Made by a program: the position numbers and the translations under genes. The notes under the pieces were generated by a model, which saw only the letters and a list, made by a program, of their open reading frames with translations, was not told the origin of the DNA and ran no database searches. DNA of 64,000 bases from Devosia sp. (lineage in GTDB: Bacteria > Pseudomonadota > Alphaproteobacteria > Rhizobiales > Devosiaceae). Where the stretch lies: positions 1-64,000 of the forward strand of contig NZ_JACZKG010000015.1 in NCBI RefSeq assembly GCF_014860165.1, given 5' to 3'. Below, piece after piece: positions 39,948-49,827 of the stretch (the stretch's first letter is position 1; each line of letters begins with the position of its first letter).

Positions 39948-41519
39948 CTATTCCCACTCGATCGTGCCGGGCGGCTTGCTGGTCACGTCATAGACGACGC
40001 GATTGATGCCGCGCACTTCGTTGATGATGCGGGTGGCGGTCTTGCCCAGGAAGTTCATGTCGAACTGGTAGAAGTCGGCCGTCATGCCATCCACCGACGT
40101 CACGGCACGCAGGGCGCAGACGAATTCGTACGTCCGCCCATCGCCCATCACGCCCACGGTCTGCACCGGCAGCAGCACCGCAAAGGCCTGCCAGATCTTG
40201 TCATATTGGCCCGACTTGCGGATTTCATCTAGGTAGATGGCATCGGCCTGGCGCAGGATGTCCAGCTTTTCGGGCGTGATGCCGCCCGGGCAGCGGATGG
40301 CGAGGCCTGGGCCGGGGAAGGGGTGGCGGCCGATGAAGCTCTCGGGCAGGCCCAGTTCGCGGCCCAGCGCGCGCACTTCGTCCTTGAACAGCTCGCGCAG
40401 CGGCTCGACGAGTTGCATGTTCATGCGCTCGGGCAGCCCGCCCACATTGTGGTGACTCTTGATGGTGACCGAGGGGCCACCGGTGAAGGACACGGACTCG
40501 ATGACATCAGGGTAGAGGGTCCCCTGGGCGAGGAACTGCGCGCCACCGAGCTTCTTCGCTTCTTCCTCGAACGTCTCGATGAACAGCCGGCCGATGATCT
40601 TGCGCTTGGTCTCGGGGTCGGACTGACCGTCCAGCTCGCGCAGAAACACCTTGGACGCATCCACATGCACCAGCGGGATATTGTACTGGTCGCGGAACAT
40701 GGTGACGACCTGCTCGCTCTCATTGAGCCGCATCAGCCCGTGATCGACATAGATGCAGGTGAGCTGGTCGCCGATCGCCTCGTGGATCAGCACGGCAGCT
40801 ACCGATGAATCAACGCCACCGGAAAGTCCGCAGATTACCTTGCCCGTACCCACCTGCGCCCGGATCTTCTCGATCATCTTCTGGCGATAGGCATGCATGT
40901 TCCAGTCGGACTCAAGCCCGACGATCTTGTGCACGAAATTGGCCAGCAGCTTCCCGCCATCGGGCGTGTGCACGACCTCGGGGTGGAACATGGTGGTGTA
41001 ACGCTTGCGGGCTTCGTCGCCGGCAATGGCGAAGGGCGCATTGGGCGATGTCGCCATGACCTTGAAGCCCTCAGGCAGTTCGGTCACGCGGTCGCCATGG
41101 CTCATCCAGACCGGATATTTGCCGCCGACATCCCAGATGCCCTCATAGAGCGCGCTGGGCTCCAGCACTTCAACATCGGCGCGGCCGAATTCGCGATGGT
41201 GCCCGCCTTCGACCTTGCCGCCCAACTGCAGGCAGAGCGTTTGCTGGCCGTAGCAGATGGCCAGGATCGGCAGGCCGGAATCGATGATCTCCCGCGGCGC
41301 CCTAGGGCTGCCTTCATCGGTCACCGAAGCAGGCCCGCCCGAGAAGATCACGCCCTGGGGCTGCATCGCCGCGAAGGCGGCTTCTGCCTTGTTGAAGGGG
41401 TGCACTTCGCAATAGACGCCCGTCTCGCGAATACGGCGCGCGATAAGCTGTGTGACTTGCGATCCGAAGTCGACGATCAGGATCGATTGCGGGCGGTCGG
41501 CAGTGTCTGGGCTTTGCAT
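39948..41519 (-). CDS. guaA: GMP synthase (glutamine-hydrolysing) GuaA
   Basis: The 523-residue enzyme makes GMP from XMP, ATP and glutamine. The class I amidotransferase domain (about 12-205) has nucleophile Cys89 in LAICYGQQ and the His/Glu pair in FHPEVVHT. The ATP pyrophosphatase domain has the P-loop [11 protein letters not shown] (about 233), and the C-terminal dimerisation domain ends KPPGTIEWE. Full length, no defect. With guaB nearby it covers both steps from IMP to GMP. Confidence 0.97.
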   Translation of the reverse strand: MQSPDTADRPQSILIVDFGSQVTQLIARRIRETGVYCEVHPFNKAEAAFAAMQPQGVIFSGGPASVTDEGSPRAPREIIDSGLPILAICYGQQTLCLQLGGKVEGGHHREFGRADVEVLEPSALYEGIWDVGGKYPVWMSHGDRVTELPEGFKVMATSPNAPFAIAGDEARKRYTTMFHPEVVHTPDGGKLLANFVHKIVGLESDWNMHAYRQKMIEKIRAQVGTGKVICGLSGGVDSSVAAVLIHEAIGDQLTCIYVDHGLMRLNESEQVVTMFRDQYNIPLVHVDASKVFLRELDGQSDPETKRKIIGRLFIETFEEEAKKLGGAQFLAQGTLYPDVIESVSFTGGPSVTIKSHHNVGGLPERMNMQLVEPLRELFKDEVRALGRELGLPESFIGRHPFPGPGLAIRCPGGITPEKLDILRQADAIYLDEIRKSGQYDKIWQAFAVLLPVQTVGVMGDGRTYEFVCALRAVTSVDGMTADFYQFDMNFLGKTATRIINEVRGINRVVYDVTSKPPGTIEWE

Positions 41520-41559
41520 GGCGAGCCCTTATCGCCGCCGCGAAGATTCCGCAAGCGGC

Positions 41560-44337
41560 TTAGGTTGCAGGACTGGGTTGCTGATCGGGTTTTCGGCCCA
41601 GCCCGAAGACGAAGCGGGCATAGAGCCAGCTGATGGCGAGGAAGCTGAGGCCCATGCCGAGGAAGCTCAGCACGCGCCACAGCCCTTCGAGGTCTGCCGC
41701 ATCGAACAGGAAGACCTTGATCGTCGCGGCCAGCACGAAGACGAAGGACAGCGCCCGGGCGCCCAGGTTCTGGATGGCGACGCCGATGATCAGCAGCGCC
41801 GCACCGAAGGCGAGCATGCCAATCGAGTAGGTGTAGGACTCGGCGTCGGAGGTCAGGCCCTGCAGGTCGAGCGGGTGGAAGGCGTGGCGGATGTCGAGCA
41901 CCATCAGGGTGAACAGCACGAATACTGCGGCGATGGAGAGGCCAATCCCGGTCCTGGCAATGGTGGTGCGGCCGTCCTGCCGAACGAACCAGCCGATGGC
42001 AAGCAGTGCCAGGGCCGGCAGGCCGAGCGAAAGCAGGGCGATATTGAAGACGGGCGGCCCCATCAACTCGTAGCCGGGCCAGAACGTATAGAGCGGCAGC
42101 ACCGCCGCTTCAGCCATGCCCAGCACGGTGAGGACCGCCAGTCCGAGGCCGGACAGGTAGAATGTGGGTCGCTGCCAGCGCCGTCCGACATAGAGCGCCG
42201 CCGCGGCCAGTGCGAGTTCGGGCAGGGCAATCCGGGCGACGGTGCCATGGGCGGAGGCGAACGCCATGCTGTCTACCCCACCCAGCACCAAGAGGCCGAA
42301 TGCCGCCAGGGCCAGGCCGCCGACATCGAGGCAATCGGCGAAGGTATCGGCGGGCTGGCGGCGGAACAGGTAGCCGGCGCCCAGGAAGGCAAGGCCGGGC
42401 AGGATCAGCAGCACCCATGGCGCGTCCGACAGGGAGGGTGTGAAGGCATAGGTCGGATCGAAGCTGAGGGCCGAAGCGAAGCCGTTGGCATTGATGGCAC
42501 CAAGGATCAGCAGCGCATAAATCGCCGACAACCACGTGGCGACGATACGGAGTGCACCGACCCCGGTGCGACGATGCACATAGGCCAACCCCACCACCTG
42601 CAGCGCAGCGGCAGCCGGATAGTAGAGTGGGTCGAGCTCAAGCACGATGACCAGCGACACGAAGGCGGTGACCGCCGAGCCGAGGATGGCATAGACGCGG
42701 TCGCGCTCTGCCTCGCCGGCAATGGCAGGTCCAAAGCGCCACAGCAGGGCCAGCAGCCCCACCGCGAGCACCAGCGCACCAAGCGCCCATAGATGCGGCT
42801 CGTCCAGCGCTGCCTGCCAACCTGCGGCCTTGCCGAGCCCGGCCAAGTAGAAGAATAGAGCGACGAAGGCGACGGTGCCAGCCGCCAGCACTCGCGCCTG
42901 CATGCGGCGGAACTGGTCGAGCGCGAAGAAGCCGAACATCGCCGCAAAGATGGGAATGAGTACAGCCGCCGCTTCCGGCTCCGAATTGTCCCAGCCCAGG
43001 ATCGCCAGTGCCGTGGCCGCCAATGGCGCGAGCGGCAGATGGCGCAAGGCAACCGGCGCGGCGAAGGCCAGCGCTACGATCAGCCCGGAATAGGCAAGCA
43101 TGCCCTGCCAGAACGGCATGGCGAAGCCCGACTGCGACAGCAGCATGAGAAAGCCCAGGCTGCTCAGCACCACCGCCGCAACGACGGTCTGCGCCTCGGC
43201 ACGATTGTCTCCCGCCATCCCCGTGGTGGCCAGCGGCTGCCGCGCCGCCGACCATGTCGGATGGGCCGCTACCAGCACCACCACCGCAATGCTGATCAGG
43301 AAGGCCGTGCCCCAGACATGATCCGCTTCAAACCCGGGCAGGGTGCTCCACGCAACGACCCACGCGGCCGGCCCGAGCAACACCACGAGCCCGATGTTCC
43401 ACCAGTTCTTCAGCCGGATGACGACGAACATGCCGATGAGGATCGCCGTGAGATAGCCGAACAGCACTGCGGCCGAGGGCTGGTCGCTCGGAATAAGGGC
43501 CGGCGTCACGTAGCCGCCCAACATGCCGACAATGGCCACCGTGCGGCCGAAGACCAGGGCAATACCGATGCCGATGACCGTTGTCGCCGCCATGGCGACG
43601 AAGCCCGCCGAAAGCGGCACGAGGTCATAGACAACCGAAGCCAGGTAGGCGGTGGCAAACAGTGTGGCAACGCCCGCCGCCGCCAGCGCGGCCGCAATGG
43701 CCGGCCCGTTGTCGGCGGTGACCCGCCGGCGCACGACCTCGGCGCCAACCAGGAAGCCGAAGGCTGCCAGCAGCGCGGCAAAGACACGGAACGCCGGCGT
43801 CAGCAGGCCCGCCTCGATGGAGTAGCGGACAAAGAAGAAGCCTGCCAGCGACAGCGCCAGGGCGCCCAGCCAGACCGGCAGGCGTACTCCGATGAAGCGT
43901 TCCCAGTCGAATGGCGGTCGCGGCTTGGGTGGCGTTGGCGGCGCCAGATCGAGCTCGGCCTCGGTCAGGCCCTCGGCCCATTCACCATGGGTCGGATCGT
44001 CTTCTTCCTCGTCCCCGTCCTGATCCCCGATATCGACCTCGCCCTCGGCGTCGCTTGTCGGGGGAGGGGCGCCCTCAGAGGCGGCAGGAGCAGCAGGCGC
44101 GGCGGCCGGCCGGACAATATCCTGGCTTTCGGCCGGCGGCGGCGTCTCCACCGTCTGCGGCGCAGCGGCGCTGGGCGCCCGTCGCTCCAGGTTTTCTAGG
44201 CGCACGCGCAGACTGGCATTCTCGCTGGCCAGGCGGGCGACACGGCCGGATTGGCCCACGGCCATGACCAGCGCCACGATCGGGGCGATCAGATAGAACG
44301 CGCCCAGCAATACGGCGAATGCGACAAGTCCGTCCAT
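41560..44337 (-). CDS. DUF2339 large polytopic membrane protein
   Basis: The 925-residue protein has one N-terminal TM helix, a coiled segment (RVARLASENASLRVRLENLE), an acidic Pro-rich linker (about 50-150) with DDPTHGEWAEGL, then more than twenty TM segments beginning RFIGVRLPVWLGALALSLAGFF. This matches DUF2339, a family of unknown function in the inner membrane. The ATG at 44337 follows GGGGGG. It is divergent from the first acyltransferase across 164 bases. Confidence 0.88.
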   Translation of the reverse strand: MDGLVAFAVLLGAFYLIAPIVALVMAVGQSGRVARLASENASLRVRLENLERRAPSAAAPQTVETPPPAESQDIVRPAAAPAAPAASEGAPPPTSDAEGEVDIGDQDGDEEEDDPTHGEWAEGLTEAELDLAPPTPPKPRPPFDWERFIGVRLPVWLGALALSLAGFFFVRYSIEAGLLTPAFRVFAALLAAFGFLVGAEVVRRRVTADNGPAIAAALAAAGVATLFATAYLASVVYDLVPLSAGFVAMAATTVIGIGIALVFGRTVAIVGMLGGYVTPALIPSDQPSAAVLFGYLTAILIGMFVVIRLKNWWNIGLVVLLGPAAWVVAWSTLPGFEADHVWGTAFLISIAVVVLVAAHPTWSAARQPLATTGMAGDNRAEAQTVVAAVVLSSLGFLMLLSQSGFAMPFWQGMLAYSGLIVALAFAAPVALRHLPLAPLAATALAILGWDNSEPEAAAVLIPIFAAMFGFFALDQFRRMQARVLAAGTVAFVALFFYLAGLGKAAGWQAALDEPHLWALGALVLAVGLLALLWRFGPAIAGEAERDRVYAILGSAVTAFVSLVIVLELDPLYYPAAAALQVVGLAYVHRRTGVGALRIVATWLSAIYALLILGAINANGFASALSFDPTYAFTPSLSDAPWVLLILPGLAFLGAGYLFRRQPADTFADCLDVGGLALAAFGLLVLGGVDSMAFASAHGTVARIALPELALAAAALYVGRRWQRPTFYLSGLGLAVLTVLGMAEAAVLPLYTFWPGYELMGPPVFNIALLSLGLPALALLAIGWFVRQDGRTTIARTGIGLSIAAVFVLFTLMVLDIRHAFHPLDLQGLTSDAESYTYSIGMLAFGAALLIIGVAIQNLGARALSFVFVLAATIKVFLFDAADLEGLWRVLSFLGMGLSFLAISWLYARFVFGLGRKPDQQPSPAT

Positions 44338-44501
44338 GATGCCCCCCGGGCGCAAGAGGCCACGCGCATTTGGGGCCGTCAAGAGCCCGGCGGCTCAGAC
44401 GCCCTTTGACCATCGCCCAAGCGGCCCGCTTGCGGTCCAGCCCCGGCAATGGCACCTGTACCCTGCCGACGAATGCCGAACGGTGCGTCGCGAGGACCAA
44501 G

Positions 44502-45725
44502 ATGACCACGAACACGACTCGCCTCTACGGTGCCGACTTCATACGCGCCAGCGCCTGCTTCATCGTGCTCTTCCATCATCTGGCCCAACGCGTCGATGTC
44601 CGCAGCGAGTTCGGCTCCAACGCCTTCATACATGTGTTCAACAGTGCCGGCGGCTTTGGCGTTGCCATGTTCTTCGTGCTGAGTGGCTTCCTGCTGGCCC
44701 GGCCGTTCTGGCAGGCGCTCGACGCCGGCGAACCCGTGCCGTCCCTCCGCATCTATGCCTTGCGCCGAGCCGCGCGCATCGTGCCCGGCTTCTGGCTGGC
44801 GCTGACGGCCACCTTCATCTTCAGCGTGACGGTCTTCGGCGCCGTGCTCGATGGCTGGCTGTGGCTGCGCTATGCCGCCGGTCTGCTGCTGGTCAGCGAT
44901 TGGCACTGGACCACCCTGTTCCCGGTTGAGGTCAATGGTCCGCTCTGGTCCATCGGCTTCGAGGTCAGCTCTTACGTTATGCTGCCGCTCGGCTTTCTCG
45001 CCATCTTTGCCTTGGGGAAGGGGCGGCTGCACGGCTGGCCAGCCCGCCTGGCCTGGCTGGTTGTCCTTGCCGCCGCCCTCGGTGCCCATTGGTTGTTCTA
45101 CAGCAATGTAGAGGTCGATTCCGTCCGCCGTGGCTGGAACTATGGCCTGCAGGGCGGCGCCAAGCTCTGGATGCCCTGGTTCAATCCCTTTGGCTTCTTC
45201 GCCATGTTTGCCACCGGCGCGCTGGCCGCCGGCATCCAGGTGGCCGTTGCGCGGTTTCGTTCGATCCTGTTTGACGTCGTGGCGGTTGGGGCCCTGGTAA
45301 TTGCAGGTTGGGCCATGTGGGTCATGGGCCTGCGGGGCGGTGGCGAGTTCTATGGCTGGTTGCAGGTGCCCTACCAGTTTCCGACCTTTCACGTGATGAT
45401 CGGGTTGGCGCTCGCCGCAGCGCCGTCGAGCCTGCTCGTCGGGCGCATCCTCGACAACCCCCTGGTGTCGTGGCTCGCCCGCATCTCCTTCGGCATCTAT
45501 GTCTGGCACTATCTTGTGCTCGAACTGGTTCGCCACTATTGGGTGCCGGAAATGGACCACAGCACCATGAGCGATCCCACCAAGTTTCTCGTGGCCAGCG
45601 CGATCATTTCGGTCATCACCCTGGTCATCGCCACGCTGTCCTGGCGTTGGCTGGAACTGCCCATGATCAACTGGGCCCGCGGGCTGGAGCGTCGCAAGCC
45701 ACTCGAGCAGCGCATGCCTGCCTGA
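44502..45725 (+). CDS. Acyltransferase family 3 (OafA/YrhL-like), copy 1
   Basis: The 407-residue inner-membrane enzyme has about ten TM segments. Acyltransferase_3 motifs are the N-terminal RLYGADFIRASACFIVLFHH with the catalytic His region, FFVLSGFLLARPFW, and Arg-rich YALRRAARIVPGFW. Members O-acetylate or acylate sugars of the envelope or exported glycans. The ATG at 44502 follows GAGGA. A close paralogue lies 56 bases downstream. Confidence 0.88.
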   Translation: MTTNTTRLYGADFIRASACFIVLFHHLAQRVDVRSEFGSNAFIHVFNSAGGFGVAMFFVLSGFLLARPFWQALDAGEPVPSLRIYALRRAARIVPGFWLALTATFIFSVTVFGAVLDGWLWLRYAAGLLLVSDWHWTTLFPVEVNGPLWSIGFEVSSYVMLPLGFLAIFALGKGRLHGWPARLAWLVVLAAALGAHWLFYSNVEVDSVRRGWNYGLQGGAKLWMPWFNPFGFFAMFATGALAAGIQVAVARFRSILFDVVAVGALVIAGWAMWVMGLRGGGEFYGWLQVPYQFPTFHVMIGLALAAAPSSLLVGRILDNPLVSWLARISFGIYVWHYLVLELVRHYWVPEMDHSTMSDPTKFLVASAIISVITLVIATLSWRWLELPMINWARGLERRKPLEQRMPA

Positions 45726-45781
45726 CCGCAACGAACGACACAGCAGGCACGTTTGCACCGCAAACCGCACAGGATTTCCGC

Positions 45782-46984
45782 TTGACCCATCAGCGACTGC
45801 TTGGTGCAGATTTCCTGCGTGCCATCGCCTGCGTGATGGTGCTCCTGCACCATCTGGTCTTCCGCATGGACCTCAGCAGGGCTCCCGATATGGCCGAGCC
45901 GATCATGCTCTTCCTCGTCATGGGCAGCTTCGGGGTCTCCATCTTCTTCGTGCTCAGCGGCTTCCTCCTGGCCCGGCCGTTCTGGCTGGCGCTCGATCGC
46001 GGCGAGCCCATGCCCTCGCTGCGCATCTACGCCCTGCGCCGCGCGGCGCGCATCCTGCCCGGCTTCTGGGTCGCGCTCACCGTGAGCCTGGTTTTCAGCA
46101 TCACCGTCAGCGGCTCACCACTTGATGCCGAACACATCCTCCGCTTCCTCGCGGGATTCCTGCTGGTCAGCGACTGGCACTGGCTGACGCTGTTCCCAGT
46201 CGACAATAACGGTCCCCTCTGGTCCATCGGCTTCGAGGTTACGTCCTATCTGCTGTTGCCATTCTGCCTCGCGATCCTCTTTGCCCTCCGCCTGCGCGCC
46301 TTGCCGGCACGGCTTGCATGGCTTGGCATCATTCTGGCTGTGCTTGCTCTTCACTGGCTAGTGGTGCAGTGGGCGCCAATTGATGAGGTCGAACGTGGTT
46401 GGAAGCACGGGCTGCTCGGCGGGGCCAAGGCCTGGATGCCACGCTTCAATCCGATCGGCTTCTTCGGTATTTTCGCCCTGGGCGCGCTCGCCGCTGGCAT
46501 TCAGGTTCGGCTGGCGGCCTTGCGCCATTGGGCATTTGACGGGCTTGGCCTGCTGGCACTCGCCGCTGTCGGCGGCACAATGGCCGTCTACGTCGGCAGG
46601 CCGACCGAAGGCTTTGGCCTCCTCGGCATTCCCTATGGTTTTCCCGTGGTACCCATTGCCATCGGGCTAGCGCTGGTGGCCCTGCCATCCTCCGTATTGG
46701 CGGGCCGCTTGCTCGACAACAGGATTGCCCGGTTCATCGCCAAGATTTCGTTCGGCATCTATATCTGGCACTTCCTCATCATTGTCCTGATGGTGCGCCT
46801 GCTGCCGCCCAGTTTCCAGACAGGCGGCGAGCATGGCTGGAGCATCTGGCTGTGGTCGAGCGCCACGGTCATCATCCTCAGCATCGCCCTGGCGACGCTA
46901 AGCTTCCACCTGCTGGAGCAGCCGGTGGTGCGCTGGGCCCGCCGGCTGGAGAAGCGCGAGCGCCTCGAGCCGGCGCCGGCCTAG
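45782..46984 (+). CDS. Acyltransferase family 3 (OafA/YrhL-like), copy 2
   Basis: The roughly 400-residue paralogue of the previous gene matches along the whole length: QRLLGADFLRAIACVMVLLHH, IFFVLSGFLLARPFWLALDRGEPMPSLR, YALRRAARILPGFW, NGPLWSIGFEVTSYL. The TTG at 45782 follows AGGAT and aligns with the paralogue start. The frame is open for another 474 bases upstream, but that part is the shadow of copy 1. Its TAG stop shares CTAG with the convergent TspO gene. Confidence 0.86.
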   Translation: MTHQRLLGADFLRAIACVMVLLHHLVFRMDLSRAPDMAEPIMLFLVMGSFGVSIFFVLSGFLLARPFWLALDRGEPMPSLRIYALRRAARILPGFWVALTVSLVFSITVSGSPLDAEHILRFLAGFLLVSDWHWLTLFPVDNNGPLWSIGFEVTSYLLLPFCLAILFALRLRALPARLAWLGIILAVLALHWLVVQWAPIDEVERGWKHGLLGGAKAWMPRFNPIGFFGIFALGALAAGIQVRLAALRHWAFDGLGLLALAAVGGTMAVYVGRPTEGFGLLGIPYGFPVVPIAIGLALVALPSSVLAGRLLDNRIARFIAKISFGIYIWHFLIIVLMVRLLPPSFQTGGEHGWSIWLWSSATVIILSIALATLSFHLLEQPVVRWARRLEKRERLEPAPA

Positions 46985-47466
46985 TTCAAGGCGGCGATGG
47001 AAAAGTTGAGCAGCGACGCGAAGCTGACCCAGGCCAGATAGGGCGCGAACAGCCATGCGGCGATCTTATCGTATTTCCGTGCCACGACGATAAAGGCCAC
47101 GATCAGCGCCAGCAGGGCGACGATGACAGCAAAGGCCGGCCACAGCATCTGCCCGATGAACCAGACCGGCGACCAGGCCCAATTGAGCGCCATCTGCGCA
47201 AACCAGATTTTCATGGCGCCGCTATGCGGATCCACCATCCAGATGCGCCAGCCGGCAACGGCGATCATCACATAAAGCGTGAACCAGACAGGCCCGAAAA
47301 TCCAGTTCGGCGGATTGAACGGTGGCTTGGCGAGGCTTTGATACCATTCGCCCGGGATCGACTGCGTCCCGATCAGGGCACCGACGCCAATGACCACGAC
47401 GAGAAAGATGCCCAGGGTCAGCCATGGGCGGGGCGTCTTGTAGTCGGCGAGGGAGGGGACGGTCAT
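46981..47466 (-). CDS. tspO: TspO/MBR family tryptophan-rich sensory protein
   Basis: The roughly 161-residue protein has five TM segments. TspO marks are GEWYQSLAKPPFNPPNW, IFGPVWFTLYVMIAVAGW, and FAQMALNWAWSPVWF. TspO binds porphyrins and steroids and modulates tetrapyrrole and stress responses. The start is unsure: ATG 47466 gives the normal length; a GTG at 47529 directly follows the previous stop. It converges with the second acyltransferase on a shared CTAG. Confidence 0.9.
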   Translation of the reverse strand: MTVPSLADYKTPRPWLTLGIFLVVVIGVGALIGTQSIPGEWYQSLAKPPFNPPNWIFGPVWFTLYVMIAVAGWRIWMVDPHSGAMKIWFAQMALNWAWSPVWFIGQMLWPAFAVIVALLALIVAFIVVARKYDKIAAWLFAPYLAWVSFASLLNFSIAALN

Positions 47467-47529
47467 GGCGGTCACGCTGGTTCCAGGGGCACTGCTAGCT
47501 GAACGTGACAACTGTCGTCCGAGTTTCAC

Positions 47530-47922
47530 TTATTGCGTGATTATGCAGTCGGTACGCTCGATTGTCAGCGAACCGGTGCCGCCGTCTTGTGCCACGTAGC
47601 TCAGCACGACCCTCGACTCGTCCGCCGACCAGGCTGCCGTGACCTCGTGAAAGAGCGGCTGGTTGCCCGTCAGCGTCAATGGGCAACCGGTCCGGACGCC
47701 ACCTGCATCGAGGATGGCGACGCGGTCGCAACCGGCATCGCCGCACAGTTCCCCCAGTTCGATCCGTGCCGCGCCGGAAGGCGACACCAGGTCATGCCGG
47801 GTGTCGGGCGCAGGGAACATGACCCAAACCGCGGCAAATGCCGCCGCGATCAGCACGGCGGCGCCGGCGACGAAACCCCAGAGCGGGACGCCGCTCTCCT
47901 GATTGTCCGGCGCCAGCGTCAT
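47530..47922 (-). CDS. Membrane-anchored protein of unknown function
   Basis: The 130-residue protein has one TM helix near the N terminus (LWGFVAGAAVLIAAAFAAVWVMF) and a small periplasmic domain with Cys residues (ELCGDAGCDR, GCPLTL, TDCIITQ). I recognise no family. Its ATG at 47922 overlaps the rsmB-like stop (ATGA), so it is coupled to it. Confidence 0.65.
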   Translation of the reverse strand: MTLAPDNQESGVPLWGFVAGAAVLIAAAFAAVWVMFPAPDTRHDLVSPSGAARIELGELCGDAGCDRVAILDAGGVRTGCPLTLTGNQPLFHEVTAAWSADESRVVLSYVAQDGGTGSLTIERTDCIITQ

Positions 47923-49211
47923 GCGACCCGCCGCAAGGCGTTGAAATAGAAGCCATCCGTGCCGGTCAGCCGCGGCGTCAGCGCAATCCCGCCCTGGCTG
48001 GTTTGGAGACCTGCGGGCAGGGCAGTGCCGAAGGCCGACTGCCACAGCTCGTCGGCCTCAACCGAGACAAAGCCGGGATGGGCCGCGATGAAAGCCGCGA
48101 CCTGATCGTCATTCTCCTCGGGCAGGATCGAGCAGGTGATGTAGATCAGCGTGCCACCGGGCTTGAGGTAGCGCTGGCCTTCGCCGAGAATGGCCGCCTG
48201 TTCGCCCATGCGCTGGGCCAGCAGGTCCGGCGTCAGTTTCCACTTGGTGTCCGGCCGCCGCCGCCAGGTGCCTGTGCCGGTGCAGGGTGCGTCGATCACC
48301 ACGCGATCCATCTTGCCCGCCAGATCGTCGAGCGCCCCGGGCTGCGGCGCGCGGACCTGCACGTTACGGGCCCCATTGCGCTTCAGACGGTCATAGATCG
48401 GCGCCAGCCGGTTGCGGTCGCTGTCATAGGCAAAGATCTGGCCCTTGTTCATCATCGCCGCTGCCAGCGCCAGCGTCTTGCCGCCGGCCCCCGCGCAGAG
48501 GTCCAGCACCTGCTCACCGGGACGTGCCCCGGCTAATGCCGCCACGATCTGGCTGCCCTGGTCCTGTACTTCGAACCAGCCCTTGAGATAGCCCTCGTCC
48601 GTGGTGACATTGGGAGTGCGCGCATCGCGCGGCCCGGCCGGCATGGTCACGCCAACAGGCGAGATGGCGGTTTCCGACGGTTCGAACCGCGCCAGCGATT
48701 TCATCACCCGCTCGCGGGTCGCCTTGAGCGTGTTGGTGCGCAGGTCCAGCGATGGCCTTCCGGCCATGTCCTGGCCCTCGGCGATCCAGTTGTCGCCAAA
48801 GCTGCGCTGCAGCGACGGCGCCAGCCATTCCGGCACATCCGCCAGTACCCAGCCGGGTGTGTCGTCGCCCAACTGGCCCACGGCGCGGGCCATCTCCTCG
48901 TCGCTCAGGGCTTCCGGAGCGTGGCTGTCGCTGGCGAAGCTCTCGTTGAGCGCGGCCGGGTCCTCATGCCAGTCGCGCACAGCCACAGCCAGCACCAATG
49001 CCCGCGGGCTGTCGCTACCCATGGCTGCGGCATGCGAAGCGCGGCGGCGCAGCGCGTCATAGACCAGGTTGCCGATGGCGGCACGGTCACCGGCACCGGC
49101 GAACCGATTGTTCAACCCCCAGGCCTTGAGCGCCTCCGATACCGGCCGCTTGCGCGTCTCGACATCTGACAGGACGGCGATGGCGGCGGACAGGCGGCCG
49201 GGAAGGCGCAT
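47919..49211 (-). CDS. RsmB/NOP family rRNA (cytosine-C5) methyltransferase
   Basis: The 430-residue enzyme has an N-terminal NusB-like helical region (about 1-130) and a SAM-dependent domain with VLDLCAGAGGKTLALAA. Both catalytic cysteines of the m5C family are present: DAPCTGTGTWRRRPDTKW (motif IV) and LIYITCSILPEEN (motif VI). It methylates cytosine in rRNA; the exact position cannot be told. It begins directly after the MAPEG stop. Confidence 0.9.
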   Translation of the reverse strand: MRLPGRLSAAIAVLSDVETRKRPVSEALKAWGLNNRFAGAGDRAAIGNLVYDALRRRASHAAAMGSDSPRALVLAVAVRDWHEDPAALNESFASDSHAPEALSDEEMARAVGQLGDDTPGWVLADVPEWLAPSLQRSFGDNWIAEGQDMAGRPSLDLRTNTLKATRERVMKSLARFEPSETAISPVGVTMPAGPRDARTPNVTTDEGYLKGWFEVQDQGSQIVAALAGARPGEQVLDLCAGAGGKTLALAAAMMNKGQIFAYDSDRNRLAPIYDRLKRNGARNVQVRAPQPGALDDLAGKMDRVVIDAPCTGTGTWRRRPDTKWKLTPDLLAQRMGEQAAILGEGQRYLKPGGTLIYITCSILPEENDDQVAAFIAAHPGFVSVEADELWQSAFGTALPAGLQTSQGGIALTPRLTGTDGFYFNALRRVA

Positions 49212-49649
49212 TCAGACACTCGGGGCTAGGATGACAAGTCGCAGCACGAGCCATAGCCACAGAAGCGCCAGCACCACAAGACCCGCGCAATAGACGGCGA
49301 AGCGCCGGTAGACCCGGTTGGTGGTCACATGGATCGCCGCGTGGACATATCGAAGGGCCACGAACAGCCCGGCCAGCACCACCTCGACCCATCCCGCGCC
49401 GCCGGACCACAAGGTCAGTAATGCCGCCACATAGAACAGGGCGGGCAGCTGAAACTGATTGTCGAAGCTGTTGGACAGCAGTCGCGCCTTGAGGGGATAG
49501 GCATCGCGATCCACGGCAATGTCCCTGACGGCGATCTCGCCGCGCGCCACCCGCGGCACGCGTTCAACGCCCATCCAGACCAGGAGGCCCATGGTCAGCA
49601 GCACCTGCAGCACAATAGCCAGGATCAGCAATTTTTCGGTCAGCGGCAT
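49212..49649 (-). CDS. MAPEG family membrane protein
   Basis: The 145-residue protein has four TM segments with the pattern of MAPEG proteins (glutathione-linked membrane enzymes): NSFDNQFQLPALFYVAALLT and ALRYVHAAIHVTTNRVYRRF. The bacterial substrate is unknown. Its stop abuts the RsmB start, so the genes are probably co-transcribed. Confidence 0.83.
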   Translation of the reverse strand: MPLTEKLLILAIVLQVLLTMGLLVWMGVERVPRVARGEIAVRDIAVDRDAYPLKARLLSNSFDNQFQLPALFYVAALLTLWSGGAGWVEVVLAGLFVALRYVHAAIHVTTNRVYRRFAVYCAGLVVLALLWLWLVLRLVILAPSV

Positions 49650-49827
49650 CTCGGTCTCCAGGGGTGCGGCGCAGTCCTAGCGCATTCGGGGCCATACCGG
49701 CGTGTGAAATTGCAGGCAGGCGTTGAGACCCTGCTGCCTGCAAGAGATCGCCAATGGCAACATATTTTCCACAGCCATGGCGCAACCGATTGCATTGCCC
49801 CTATATTGTCCCGGCATAAGCGACCCG

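Noticed and set aside
45308-45781. Long in-frame upstream extension of the second acyltransferase
   Set aside because: These 158 codons overlap copy 1 in another frame and have no homology; the paralogue alignment supports the TTG at 45782.
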